From NCBI GenBank assembly GCA_014549065.1, contig JACDOX010000116.1:1818879-1882878 (forward strand): a stretch of DNA of 64,000 nt, in the 5' to 3' direction. Below the pieces are notes generated by a model, which saw only the letters and a program-made list of their open reading frames with translations, was not told the DNA's origin and searched no databases. The number at the start of each line of letters is the position of its first letter. Within the stretch, counting starts at the first letter, position 1. The position numbers were made by a program, and so were the translations under genes. The stretch comes from Cardinalis cardinalis. Lineage: Eukaryota > Chordata > Aves > Passeriformes > Cardinalidae. Positions 1 through 12,616 of the stretch are shown piece after piece.

Positions 1-121
1 AAAAGAAAAGAAAAGAAAAGAAAAGAAAAGAAAAGAAAAGAAAAGAAAAGAAAAGAAAAGAAAAGAAAAGAAAAGAAAGAGAAAAGAAAAGAAAAAAAAG
101 AGAAAAGAGAAAAGAAAAGAA
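1..121. repeat. (AAAAG)n microsatellite
   Basis: The window opens inside a purine-only pentanucleotide tandem repeat. Unit AAAAG is perfect for about the first 79 bases, then decays into mixed AAAAG, AGAAA and A-run units until about 121, where unique sequence begins. The array is cut by the window edge, so its true length is unknown. Confidence 0.97.
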
Positions 122-3100
122 TTCTAATAGAAGCTGATTCTTCATATGAAGGTCCTCTGGGAAATAGGATTGAAATAGACTATGGTTATCCAGGCTCTTA
201 CAGCTGTAAACCAATTCAGTACTATCTTTGTTTTCTGTAACCCAGCATTTTTTTCCTTTTTCTTTTTTCTCATGTTTTCTGGCCTGGCTGTTTGAATTTG
301 AAGTTTATATGACTATGGGATATTTTCTAGCTGACTATTCTTTATGTTACTATTAGCAGTTTGCAAAACAGACAATATTCACACTTTCTCCTCTGGATCA
401 GAGAAGCATAAAACACTTGAATATGTTTTAAGTGCATAGGAATGTGTTTAACAGAATGTTTTATGTTAGACTCCAGTACAGTAAACACAAGTTTTGAAGA
501 CCCAAAGGTTTCAAAAATGTCTTTAAAAGTGATACGAAGAATATTTCTAAGATTGCAGCCTGCAGCAAGGTCATTCTTGAGTATATTTTACTCATCTGAA
601 AACTTACTTTCCTGCAGCAGAACTGCTACATATTCTTTAAAAATAACTCACTAATGTTAATTAATGTAATTCTCTTCTTTTTAAAGGAATGCCCTATAGT
701 CTTGAGCATACAAGCAAAATATGAAATGAAATTTCATGAAAACTTGTGAAATGCAGTCTGACATTGTGTAATAGGTCTAAATGTTCATCTCCTAACCATT
801 GTCTAATTCCTTACCTGTGAAGATGCTTTAGTTCTAACTGTTGGTTTTGCTGGTAAGCTTTGCTGCAATTTCATTGGTTTCTTGAAGGATAAGAGCTGTG
901 GGATTTCTGATTTACATAAAGCTGAAAACTGTTTAGACACACCTCTTGCCAGCTGATTAATGTAATATGTTCTGGCATTAAGAGTCATGCTTCAATTTGA
1001 ACATATGTTTGCTTTTGATATAATACATTTTTGCAAGCAAAATTTTCTAACCCAAAAACTTGAAGAAAAGACAATTTTTAAAAAAATAATTTTGATAGTA
1101 TTTTTTTTCATATGCCCCAAAGAATTGGTTAAGCTCCAGGCACTAAGGAAGTAAAAATTTTGTTTAGATAAATGATTCATAAGTGCAGGGTTATCTTCTT
1201 GAGAAGGATGACACTGATGCACTCAGCACACCACAGGACCATGGTATTAATTTTAATAAAAGATTTCTGAAATACAAACAGTAAAGCATTTCAAGAAAAA
1301 AAAGCCAATTTATTAAAGGTTGTGAAATATTTTCTTTGCTGTGCTGCAATCCTTCCGTCTCTCACGCACACTTTGCATTTTTCAGTTTGTGGTGATGATG
1401 AGCTAAAACCATATATTGGTCATTGATCATGCTGGGCAGTAATATAGAATTTGACTGGCTTTTCGAGGCTGGCTTTCATGTTATGTGTTTCCAGGTTTGG
1501 GAACATTTCCAGAGCATCACCCAAGCCCGGGTGCTTTTGAGAACAAAAAACATAAACCATCAGTGGCAGTCAGGTCTGCCAACACAAGNGTTGCTGGAGG
1601 CATTCTTGGTTTTCAGGTAGTGATAAATAGCAGTTTCTACAGGATTTTCTGAGACCTGCTGATGTAAGAGATGACATTATGAGAAAATTACAGGCTGTAA
1701 AAAAAAGTTCTTGTTTCTTGCCTTCTGTTTCTACACTTCACCTGAAAAGTTTAGCTGCCNTTATCATTTGGAAATATTATTTTTAATTTTTTTACACTTG
1801 TCTCAACAGCTTCACCTTCAAGGTAAATATCAGCTGTTTAGGAAGGAGAAATTATACATGAATAGTAAAGTTTTTCGTGCCAACAGACAGATATATTTAT
1901 TTATTTTTTACAGTAGCTACCATTTTTGTGTTACCTGTTGGCAGAGAGGAAAGAATGCTGAGATTTTCCTACAGACAGGTTTGGAGTTATGAAACGCTTT
2001 TACCACCTGTTTTAATATTATGCCCTATAGCTATTTCTTGCTGTATTATCATAATAGTTTCCCATAGAGTTATTGAAGTACTTCTCTTTCTGGGTTTTTC
2101 TCCTGTTGTCAGACTTACAGGCAAAGTCATTTTGTACTCCTGCTCTCTTTGTACTCTTGGGATAATTGTAATCAGCAAATACAGTCTTCTGGTAGTACAA
2201 GTCTATTTGTATCTCCCATTTCCTTCTTTTTAGGTGTTGTTTGTTTGATCTTAATCACATTCAGCTCACAAATGTGGTCAGTAAATGCCTGCTGACATGT
2301 TCATGTTCTTTACTGTTTGGTGCCATGAGGGATTCTTACGTCTGCAAATTCAGGCAGGCTCCTGAACAAAACAGGCATTACAGAAACCTCCAACAACAGC
2401 TGCAGTTGTACAAAACTGTTTGAATGCAGTCGTGCTACCTCTTTAATTGCAATCTTGCAGTCTTTCCACTTCTCAGCTGCCATGCTAGTTGCCATGCAAT
2501 TGTCTCCAAAATGAAATAATCGTATATATTTAATCCTGTCTCTTGGAAACCTGGCTTTCCTGGCCTGAAAGAAAGGATGTTGGAAGCTCCAGATTGCCTC
2601 CTGCCTCCCTGAAAGACTGCTGTCAGACCCACCTGCACTGCCTGGGTAGGGAGGAGGATGCCAGGGCAAGGAACAGGGGCGCGCACAGCATGCCCGGCTG
2701 CTGCCAGCGTCACTGCTCTGCATCTGTCAGAAAAATCGAGCACCTGGTGTAAATCCAGGCACGTGAGGCCATGTCTGCCCCTCTCTGTACCACCTGAGGG
2801 AAAAGCAAATGGGTTAAAATGTGACAAAACTGACTGCGATTAATATGTACTACTACTCTGAGTGCTTATACAGGACCAAGAGAATATATATAGTATGTCT
2901 TTTCAAATTACGATAAACATATTGAGACGTGTTTGGGGTAATTAATTTGACATTTTTTCTAAAGGTCTCCTTGAATAAAGAAAAATGGTAATTTTCTTCT
3001 TGTAACATTGTACTTCTGCTCTTATTTGAAATAAATCATCAGTGTGGAGAAAGTAAAAGAAAGATATTTTTAAGTGTCTTTCATGCAATGCTATTTATAA

Positions 3101-5869
3101 TCAGTTAGAAAACGACACTTTTATGCTCTAAGAGCCAAGCTGCAACTGAGGAATAGAGTAAATAACTCAGTTTTATTTGTTGTTCTCTCCAGACATAGGT
3201 AGAAGCCTTTGCAAGGTTTAGAAAGTGGGCTGAAAGTAACTTCCACTCCTCAGACCTGTGCCATATCTGAGTCTACCATTTTTCATGGAGGACCTCACAA
3301 AATCTCTTCTGATTTGCCTCATAAATAAAGGGAAAACAAATTAGGGGTATGCGGCTGACTTCAATGATTTGCAAATCCAACTACCTTGCAGCAATAAACG
3401 TCTGTCAATATAGTACACATGCAGAGAGCAGGATCATTCTGGTTAATTTTTTTTTACATATCTTGTTTAGGCTATGCTTTCTTGATGGTATAAGTTACAC
3501 AAATAAAATAAAAGAAAAAATATCTTCTAAATTATTTTCAAATATATTAATTCTTTTTAGATAAGATTTTCCTAGAATATTCCTACAGTGAGAAAGGAAA
3601 TAATTAAATTTGATTGTAATTAAAATTTTAAACACAGAAATACTTTAACATGTAAAGTTTTTTATTAATGGAATTTAGTGTTTCTTAAATAGATTCCAGT
3701 TAAATAATAATATTACCTTCTTTAATTGAAATATCTTTTATTGCTGCCTGGAAGAATAGTGTTCCTGTTTCTTTTATGCCAATTTCTTGTCAATACATGG
3801 ATAAGAAAGAAGGAAAAATTTTGTAAATGNTCTCAAAAATGTTCTCCTCCTGTGATTAAAATTACAATTTTTTAACACTATCTTGAAGAATTACTTTTTT
3901 TTCATACTCTGTTGTTGTAATATTGAAGATTTATTAGTAGAATTTTTATGCCTTGATTTTTTGCAATTATTATGTACATTACTCTGCTTTATAATCACTT
4001 CCTTATACCTGTTCTATGTTTTCTACTTCAGCCTAGCCTGGAAATTGCCATATTGGTGTGTTAAATTAAGAATTTCCTTTCACTTGTTTCCTTTCTTGGA
4101 ATACCATAAATATCTTGGTCCTATTCTATCCATCTTGATCCCCAAGCAATAAAAACCAGCTTAGTTAGACATTCCTAACCTTATCCAAATATTTTCTTAA
4201 CAGACTCCCCCACTTTATCACTTACTGTTTACAATGAGTGCTATAACTCTTTCCTCACATGATTTAGGCCACATTTTTCAAGCCTGTGAGTCTTACATTA
4301 GGCATATTGGTCTATGTGCTCAGAGCAGTTGTTTAAATATTGAGCCTCAGCCCAAATGTCTAAACACAGGCAGCTGCATTTTAATGTAAAGTTCAAAAAT
4401 TACACTACTGGGGACTTGTCCTTGTAGGTCATTCAGAAGCCAGTAGTAATTAAGTGGGCTGTGCTAACATTATGTATGCACCATATTTGTCTTAGGAATG
4501 GAGGTGGGTTGGAATTTCAAAATTTCACCTGCAAATTTGTTTTTGTGCAGTTTAATTTGTGTTTAATGAATCTAATAGACTGTATAATGATAGGAAAATG
4601 TCTGCATGTCTGGAAAACAGATTTTGGTCTTCTAATTCATCTTGCAGTGGAGTTTTCAACATTTGAATGATTTATGNTTGTCTATAACATATGCAGTGCT
4701 TTTGAAATGCAAGCCACCAAGAAAGGAATGAGAGAATTGAAGAAACAAAATTTATTCCTTATGAAAACCTTCTCACAAGCAGATTCATGCAAGTAACTTT
4801 TGAGAGAGATCTTAATTGTCATTGTGCCTGCCACCTCTTACTATTTTATTCAGTTGTCTGAATACAGAGTTTTATATAGTTGTCTTTTTTTAATTCTCAA
4901 GAGAGTTAACATCTCCATTTTCTCAATGATAGAAACAACAACAATATTTGTACATTTTTTGACACTGCAGCCTTTCCATATGTCCTGGGTGTCACTGTCT
5001 GTGTTCGTGCACCATCATATAATGAGACATGTTTTAGGAGCTTAAATCCCTCTTTTCCCTTCATTATGCATGTGGCATGCATTGCAATTTACTACATAAC
5101 AGATGTCATAGCTAAGTGCCCAGACTCATGTCATGATTCATTCATTTGAAGACAATATGTTGCTGCAAAGTAGAGCTTTTCAAAATTTAGGAAAAATTTT
5201 GTGTTTGCCTGAGCACTCCAGATTTTATGCTGTATGGTGCAGAGTTGGATAGGCTAAAACATCAGGTATAAATAGATTTGTGCTGGGGCCTAGAACAGAG
5301 ATTGGAAATTTGACATCTGACTATTAATCTATTTCTTTGACTTTTTAACTTCCTCACCTAGAAGAATTATCCTATTTCAAAGTTGCAGTGCTTTTCTTTA
5401 AATTTTAATCTTGATTTAACTCTTCTACAGACTCCTAGAAAAATAAATTATACAGTTCAAAATTCATGCATGCAGTTATGGAACAACTTTGGGAATCTAA
5501 AAAATGGGAGTTTGATGTCTAGACAAATTTGGTGGAATATTATTATACTGCCATTCTAAAGCTAGCAGAATCCACGTCAGGCAGCATTTTACATAAGATT
5601 GTCACAAAACATGGTCTATCTTTATGGGAAAAGGCAGACAATAATAAGTTAGACATCAATGATGATTTATCTGAATGTGAGGAGATACATTTACAAATGA
5701 GGTAACTCAAACCTTGGAGTTAGAAATATGATAGTCATATGTACACAGCAAAATTTTAAAGGCTTTCTCTGGGCAATAATTATACAGGAAGCATCCAGCA
5801 TGTCTGTTGGATGCTGAGAATTTATGCTTATTTGAACTTCAAATGTATGCAACAAAAAAAACCACCTAA
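122..5869. other. AT-rich unique non-coding stretch
   Basis: No gene, RNA or mobile element is recognised here. Stop codons are frequent in all frames. The longest open frame, about 118 codons on the plus strand near 1.9-2.2 kb, is a hydrophobic low-complexity translation typical of AT-rich chance frames. The only compositional change is a GC-rich patch at about 2540-2800. The rest is consistent with intergenic or intronic DNA. Confidence 0.6.
2540..2800. other. GC-rich patch, unrecognised
   Basis: A patch of about 260 bp is clearly richer in G and C than its surroundings and includes GGGGCGCGC near 2678. Two overlapping minus-strand open frames (130 and 137 codons) cross it, but neither resembles a protein I know and neither has convincing splice sites that I noted. 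It could be an eroded repeat, a small regulatory island or an exon remnant. No TG...CA ends or target duplication were found. Confidence 0.35.
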
Positions 5870-5875
5870 GTTAAT
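5870..5875. repeat. Target-site duplication, left copy (GTTAAT)
   Basis: Six bases immediately before the TG of the solo LTR. They are identical to the six bases immediately after its terminal CA, which fixes both LTR ends and marks a genuine integration. Confidence 0.9.
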
Positions 5876-6079
5876 TGTTGTGGTCCCTGTTTGCAATTGT
5901 AATTCAGTCTCAGAGGTCAGTTCCATCACCCCCTCCTGTTTGTGCTGTTATAGCATGTTTTGTCATTAATGGATTGTTCCTTCCCCCCGGTGCTGTAGGT
6001 TTTGCACTAGCTGTCCATCTTGCCAAAGACCAAGGTTTTCTGGAAACCTCCCTGTCATTTATATATCCTCTGAAGCCCC

Positions 6080-6177
6080 ATTGGTTTGTCNAAACTGCCC
6101 TCCTCCCCTGCAATCCCCTATTGGTTTCAAAATTGTATTCCCTGCCTTGTGTTCCTCCCCCAGCTTTTCCTTATTGG
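6080..6177 (+). promoter_or_regulatory. Triple ATTGG (CCAAT-box) array in the LTR U3
   Basis: ATTGG occurs at 6080-6084, 6120-6124 and 6173-6177, each followed by similar pyrimidine-rich sequence. The second and third are followed by related ATTGTA...CCCTCC/CCCTGCC stretches, so they look like diverged copies of an enhancer unit of about 40-53 bp. Inverted CCAAT boxes bind NF-Y in vertebrate promoters and LTRs. This is motif-level evidence only. Confidence 0.6.
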
Positions 6178-6211
6178 TTAAAGATTGTACCCTCCCCTGA
6201 GACCTCCCACA

Positions 6212-6220
6212 TATATAAAT
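6212..6220 (+). promoter_or_regulatory. TATA box of the solo LTR
   Basis: TATATAAAT lies 35 bp after the third ATTGG box and 48 bp before the AATAAA signal. This is the expected place for a retroviral U3 core promoter, and it predicts a start of transcription near 6245. Confidence 0.7.
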
Positions 6221-6267
6221 TGATGTAAGCCTGTGTTCACTGCCTTCCGTCTCTGACCCTTTCTGGG

Positions 6268-6273
6268 AATAAA
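6268..6273 (+). terminator. Poly(A) signal AATAAA of the solo LTR
   Basis: A canonical AATAAA lies downstream of the TATA box within the LTR, with a plausible CA cleavage point about 15-20 bases later. It marks the R/U5 boundary region. Confidence 0.7.
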
Positions 6274-6483
6274 CTTGCTAGGGAAACCATAAGAAGGGTT
6301 CCTCCCTGTTCTTTGTCCCGATCCTTGGCGTGGATGCAGCTGGTGCTGTGGAGATCAGCCTCATTGCTGTGGCATTTAGCAGCCCTGCTCTACTGCCCCA
6401 TGGACCAGTACAGGTCAGGGGTGGGTCAATCTCNGTCCAGTCCATGAAAGGGCTAGCTGGAAATTCATCTCGCACTCACATCA

Positions 6484-6489
6484 GTTAAT
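6484..6489. repeat. Target-site duplication, right copy (GTTAAT)
   Basis: Right-hand copy of the integration duplication of the 608-bp solo LTR, identical to the left copy. Confidence 0.9.
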
Positions 6490-9266
6490 CTCATTCTTTT
6501 TTTGGTTTATATTAGTTAGACTGAAATTAATTCTGTGCAGATTTAATAGACATATGTGTCTCATATAGGTATCTCCAAACAGGATCATTCACCAGATTTG
6601 AGTCTTCACTGGGTGTCTGAACACTGCATTGGCTTCTTGCAAGAAACAATGCAAAACCATTAGAATTNCTCCCTGGGAGTTGTTTGGAATACTTTCCTGA
6701 GAACGTTGATACTGATTTTCCATATGCATGTGAGGATGCCTGATGGGAGATATTTTACCTTTAATTGTGCTGTCATCTGCTTTCTGGAAGTGCCTCTAAT
6801 AACCGCCCACCAAAGGAGTTTGAATGAGAAGGGGTCCAAATTCTATAAAAAAGCTTGTTTATCAGATATGGTTCCAGTTATGTAGACTTTATTCATATGA
6901 AGAGAGATTTTCAGTAGTTTTCTCAGAAAACAGCTGGAATGATGCTCAGTGTAGAATTTTCACACTGTGTATATAGCATTATCTAGGAAGACCTTTTATA
7001 TCAGTATTCCTGATCTACTGAACCTCCAAATTCTTTTGTGAAAAATTGCTATCCTGTTTCAATAGTTTTGATGCTGTGTTCAAGACAGATTAGGAGGATA
7101 CCTTGAGGCCCTGTTTTTTTCAGCATTTGTGTTATAATATTTCCAAATAGATTCCTGATGTGCTCACTCCATGATTTTCTACTTTGCTTTATCTGTACTT
7201 AAGGTAAAACATGTTCAGGGGATGTGACAATAATGAAAGTCTGCTGATAACATGGGAGGAAAAAATTATCTCTTCTCACCTTTCCCATTCAAGCTGTAGT
7301 GGAGATTTTAAGCACAGCTGATAAAGAAGTGAATTTCAGCCTTATGGGAAGCTGTGGCCTGCAGTATTACACTTCACTGTGCACCAGGAGGTAGCAAAAA
7401 GATGCAGAATTTCTCAGCAGCATAGGGTGATTTTCTTTGGAAAGGGTGGGAAATGGATGCATGGGGCAGGCTCANGGATGGCAGCAGCCTGGCCAGAGGG
7501 GCAGGCAGATGATGGGCAGTGGCTGGATCCCTGTGCCCAGGGACTGAGCAGCCCTGCACTGCCAGCCAGTTCACCCAAAGGCCATGAAAGGCATTTCAGT
7601 TCCACCAAATTGTTTATGGTTTTTTACTGGGGAGAATCTAAGCAGGGATTACTGCTCAAAGCATTATTTCCATACCCACCTTAGAATTCCAGCTGAGGCA
7701 GTCCTTGAAATAGATTGATGTCCTTAGTTCTAGGGTATTCAAAAAGGGGTTTCTTCTCTGCTAGTTGACTTTTTCTCTTAAAGATGTGGTGTTTTACTGC
7801 AAAGATAGTATAAACTACAGCTCCCAATCTTCATTAGTATCTGCAGCCTTGATTTTAATAACCTCTCCTAATGATACATGTAAATAAATCCTTTTAAGTG
7901 GTGTGTAACACCAATACTGAAAAAATACTTCGTCCTTTTGTAGTTACAGCTAGGTTAAATAAGGTGATAGACTTTTAAAAAAATTGTGTTGTTTTGAGGT
8001 TTTTTTTTGTGATACAGAAATTTATCTCCCTTCAGGCAGTGCTCCAATTTATTCTGTGTATATCAGGCAAGAAATATTAGTCCAGATGGAGTCATATGCC
8101 TGCACATGTCCACTTGTGACATTCTCGAAAGAAGCTAGATGGCCAAATACATTTAGAATTTAATTTAGTTCAGCAAAATCATGGACAAAATTTGGAAGTC
8201 TTTTGTTACCTTTTTGTGAACTAACTTTGAACTGTAGTTTAAATGGAATAGTTTCAAAGAGCAGTTCATAGGTTAGGGTTAGTTTCTTCATAATGGTGAC
8301 TCTCCCTCCTTTGGTAAAAGAGAGCACACTTCTTTTACTTGAAAAGAAAAGCATAGAATAAGAAAATCTAGTCCAAAAACAAAATAAAAAATCATCAGAT
8401 TGATATGAAGGAATCTATTTGTGCCTTATTTTAGTCCTAATATATTTTGTTAATGGAAAACTCCTTTTTTTTGGTGTAAAATCTTGCTGGCAGATGAAGA
8501 CCTTTGTCTTTAGCTCCAGTTTTTTGCCAAGGAAGTACCAGAGTTGTGCATAAAAAAAACACTGGAGAAAATAGTGTACTGAGATTATGAGGGGTTTTTT
8601 TGTTTTGTTTTGTTTTTTTTTTTTTTTTTAATTTATTCTAAAGCAGCACTGCAAAGCTGTGCCAAACATTGTTGTTACCAGACAATGGAATGTAGGTAGA
8701 AAGCAATTTCCCTCTTCAGATACCCTCTACATGCCTTTTGCAGTACAAATTAAATACCAGAATCTCAGAACTAGACTATTTTACAAGAATTTTTAGGCTT
8801 TCACATATTATTTGTTACTCTCAGCTACCCATCACTTCAGGCTACCTGTCACACTGTTGGTGTATCTGCTTTAAAAGCAGGAAAATTGCAAAAGCAGCAT
8901 ATGAGAGTACACCTGGCTGTATGATAACATACAGTTGTANTCTTTTGATGGAACATCATTCAATTGCACATGCAGGGTTGCTGTGTTAAAAGGAGGACGT
9001 ATAGAGAGATAATTGATTCTTATTTATACATACTGATTCTTGCTGGATTTTATATTTCAGGCGTNTAGACAGTGCCTCTGATTTTGTAGCCTCTGTTGCC
9101 TTTCATTTTTCTGGCAATTACTGCTGAATCATTAACTGTGGAACAATTCCTTAATTTGCTACTCTACTTCTGAGCACAGGCTCTGCAGCATGATGACTTG
9201 CAAGCTCAGATGCACAGTGCAGTAGCACTGAGCTACCTTTGGTGGACAATTTGTCAGAGTGCAGAA

Positions 9267-9282
9267 GGGTCTTTGAAGACCC
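9267..9282. repeat. Short perfect inverted repeat GGGTCTT-TG-AAGACCC
   Basis: Seven-base arms separated by two bases, lying in a GC-richer patch. A second small hairpin, CTGCCCA-AATG-TGGGCAG, lies at 9446-9463. Each is short enough to occur by chance. Confidence 0.5.
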
Positions 9283-10705
9283 AATGCCTGTACTTGTCTG
9301 ACATCCTCCTTGGAGCTGCACTGTTCACCTCCAAGAATCCCACATGCCTGTCAAAGGCAGTTTGGGAAGGGAATTGTCACTGTTATCCTATGAAAACTGT
9401 GAAACTGTCGTGTAGCAGGGATGTGAGTGCATCAGGGTGAGGAGGCTGCCCAAATGTGGGCAGGTGAAGGAATTACAGAGTCATTAATTTTATGGCTACA
9501 TAATCCTTGCTCTGTGTAGATTTATTAGCCTCACCAGAGAGTACCCACCTATAGATCATGTTTTTTGCTTCCCCCTCCTACTTCCACAGGAGCCAGAGAT
9601 CCGCAGTCTTTGCTAGACATGGAAATGTGAACATTTTCTGATCAGTGTCTGAGGGCAGGCAGCAGCCCACTACAAATAAAACATTATGTGTTTGTGAAAC
9701 AAAAGCTCACAGTTCTTTTGTGCATGATAGATGACTAAGTTATAGCCAAAAGAGTAGAGCAATTCCTAATCAAGAAATTATCAGTTTTCCATATCAAATG
9801 CATATTAAATTAAATGTCTAGTTTATCAATATGTTTTTTTTCAAAAATGAGCGTATTTTAAATTGACTCTTTAAAAAAGCTTACTGCATTTTAGCCTTTT
9901 AAGAATCAGAGTACATACTTCAGAAAACCATATTTTCTCTTGAAAATTAATATGTAATAGAAAAGCATGCTAAGGAACTTCCTTTGTAAGTTTACACCAG
10001 GACTGAATGCAATATTATATGATCATTTTGTTTACCGTGTTGGTTAAGTTACAACTGTTGTTGGAAGGCCATTTTTTTTGTTAGTCAAGAGTACAAGATC
10101 CTGCATGCCAGGGAGCTATTTCTACTACAAGCTGAAAATTAAAAAAAAATATATTATTTACAAAGGAAGCTTCTCTTCTAAAAAAAGAATAAGCCAGGGG
10201 ATTATCAATGACATGGAATATATGGCAATTATGACATCTGAATATGTGGGGGTTTGTTTTATTTTGTTTATTTTCATTTCGTTTTTTGTCTGTCTCTCTG
10301 TTTTTAAGGGAAGATCATACTGTTCCTTGTACCAGATATTTTCAGTGCAGTGTAAAGACTGTAAAGTTATTCTATACAGTCTGCATCAAATAGATATATT
10401 CTGCGGTTTTTTTTCATTGAAAAAAATACAGAAATGTTCCACTGTAAAACTCACAAATTTATGTGTGTGAGGGAAGAAAATAAAAATGTCTCTGCAAGAT
10501 CCTCCTGGTTCCCTGAAGAGCCAACTTATTCCCAAATACATAAATCAGAGAAACACATATAGTTACAGGAATAGTATGGTTTTGAAAAGGATGAGGCATT
10601 GCTGCTTCCTTCATTAATAATGACACATTGATTTCAAATTCATGTTTTTGTGTTTGTATGTGCATTTGTACAAAAATGCAGACATAGAAAACACATGTGC
10701 ACACC

Positions 10706-10719
10706 TATATATATATATG
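10706..10719. repeat. (TA)7 dinucleotide tract
   Basis: Seven TA units flanked by CACACC on the left and GTGTATT on the right. Simple sequence only. Confidence 0.85.
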
Positions 10720-11739
10720 TGTATTACAAAATATCTCACATTTGAGTACAATAAACAATAACTTACTATGTGGCATGTAATACAAGAGTGTGCTGTTCAT
10801 GAAGTCATAAATCTCTATCCAATTTCTCCTGCGCCATCAAAGAGAATGATGTGACAGTATTGGACAAAATCTCTGTATTTGCAGTCCATTTGTTGCCCAT
10901 GAATAAAAAAAAAACCCAAAAAACCAAAACGACATACTGCCAAACCCCAAGAAAACCCACAGTAAAAAATCTAACTACCTAAAACTCCAGGCAACAAGCA
11001 AACCCTGGATGAGAGTGAGGTTTTTTTTCCTTAAGATTGCAATTTTCTAGCTGATGCAGATATTATGCTTCCCATGCTGTCCCTGTTGGGTAGAGTTCCT
11101 TCTCCCAGTATCACAGGTTCCGTAAACAGTAGTTTAGCTGTAGACTGAAAATTACATCAGTGAGATTTTCAGTTGTTTAACTCAAGTGTAATTGAGTATT
11201 ATCATCATAAGTGTCAAGATGAAAGTGTATCTTCATCTATCCATGAGTTTGGCTCTCTGTCTCTCTTTCTCATTCAGTATTGATCCTCTGTGGTCTTGTT
11301 TGTCTCTGCATGTGTGTGTATGCAGACATATAATTTGTAGTCTCCACACATTACATGTTCATGTAAGCACAAGATAATCTCTATAATAGGGAAATTTATA
11401 TGTTTTAACAATAAAACAGATATCCATTTATGTGGAAAAATAAGCTGTAAAGCTATTGACATGTATGAGGAAAAGTCTGTGAAACAACAAATGAGAAAAC
11501 CTCCTTTTGGAAAGTGAGAAGGATATTTAATTCCTTAAAAAAACTAAAGAGGGTGAATGTATGTTCTGCTGTAACCCAGATTGTCTAATCTTTTGTTGAC
11601 ATGCTCCAAGATGATGGGCTTAACAGAGTAAGTACATCCAACATTCAAACCTTTCTGCTCACTTACTAGTCACAAACACTTTGTAAAAGTGCTGGGCTTT
11701 CCTAGCCTTGCACTAATAGAGAAAAGCATCTCATTATTT

Positions 11740-11868
11740 CTCTCTGTCTGTCATCTTTTTTCTTTCCTTTTTTTTCTCTTTTTTTCCCTTTCTTCTTTTT
11801 TCATTTTTTTCCTTTTCTCCTTTTCCTCTTTCCTTTTCTTGTTCTTTCTCTGTCTTTCTTCTCCTGTA
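11740..11868. repeat. Long polypyrimidine tract ending in CTGTAG
   Basis: About 130 bases that are almost entirely T and C, in mixed CTTT, CCTT and TTTT blocks, ending in CTCCTGTAG at about 11861-11869. It resembles an oversized splice-acceptor pyrimidine tract, but no exon-like frame follows beyond a short stretch. It is best read as a low-complexity (CTTT)n-derived region. Confidence 0.75.
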
Positions 11869-12589
11869 GATCTGCTCTCCAACACATCTGCTGACAGTAT
11901 GTTAGGTGCTTTTGGGAAGTAACACGTCATCTGCTGATGATTTTATACCTTAAAGGGATAAGGAGAGAAACTTATAGTATGAAAATAACAAACTTCTCTA
12001 AATCCTAGACTCTCTGCCGCAAATAGTTTTCTTCTCTTAACTTCCATTCTGATTTCAACTAGGAAAACACCACCCAAAACAAAAAAAAGAATATAAATCC
12101 TCAACAAATGAAATTACCCCAAAGCCTGTCAAAGCCCCAAACCTAAGTATATTTTAGTATTGCATATTAGATTCAGAAAACACTGAATTCTGCTCTAATC
12201 ATTATCTAACCTTTTGTCTACCGTTGTCTGACTGACAAGTTGACAATATCTGCTTGATCTGCTTGATCATACATGTTTTGTATCAGTCACATTCAATCCA
12301 TTGAGCGGAGAATCATACTGAACAATGATTTGGGAAAACAGGAAATGGCTTGAATGCTGTGTGTTGAAAAAAAAAAGAAGATGGGAAATACTAATGAACA
12401 GCTGATATAACTAATTTCTCATCTTCAAGTAGGAAAAAAGAAACATATCTTGATTATCACTGCCTTTTTTACCTTCTTCTCCACTTCATTCTGGAATTCC
12501 TCCACTCACCTAATTTTCTCCTACTAAAAGGCAAACAGGTGAAAAGGTAGCTAAAAGCATGAAGGAAAGAGGCAGGAAAAGGACAAGTG

Positions 12590-12616
12590 ATTAAAAACAT
12601 TAAAAACATTAAAAAC
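12590..12616. repeat. Triplicated 9-mer ATTAAAAAC
   Basis: Three perfect head-to-tail copies at 12590-12598, 12599-12607 and 12608-12616. A young local slippage array with no evident function. Confidence 0.9.

Larger units (their letters stand above)
5876..6483 (+). mobile_element. Solo LTR of an endogenous retrovirus (608 bp, 6-bp TSD)
   Basis: This is a complete retroviral long terminal repeat with no internal region attached. It starts TGTTGTG and ends CACATCA, which are imperfect inverted termini (6 of 7 match). It is bounded exactly by GTTAAT on both sides (5870-5875 and 6484-6489). Promoter parts are in the correct order on the plus strand: three ATTGG (inverted CCAAT) boxes, a TATA box at 6212-6220, and a poly(A) signal AATAAA at 6268-6273. 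The layout implies a U3 of roughly 365 bp, a short R, and a U5 of roughly 195 bp ending at the CA. A 6-bp duplication is usual for class II (alpha/beta-like) retroviruses, so that class is inferred. The absence of gag, pol and env on either side indicates LTR-LTR recombination. A plus-strand open frame over U3 is incidental. Confidence 0.9.

Noticed and set aside
1877..2233. 118-codon hydrophobic frame resembling a multi-span membrane protein
   Set aside because: T-rich DNA gives Ile/Leu/Val/Phe-rich chance frames; there is no splice or start evidence and no recognisable family.
2310..2827. Overlapping 130- and 137-codon minus-strand frames over the GC-rich patch
   Set aside because: Two different frames are open across the same GC-rich segment, as expected when stop codons are rare from composition. 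No known protein.
11740..11869. Polypyrimidine tract plus TAG as a splice acceptor
   Set aside because: The tract is far longer than a normal acceptor tract and is low-complexity. No supported exon follows.
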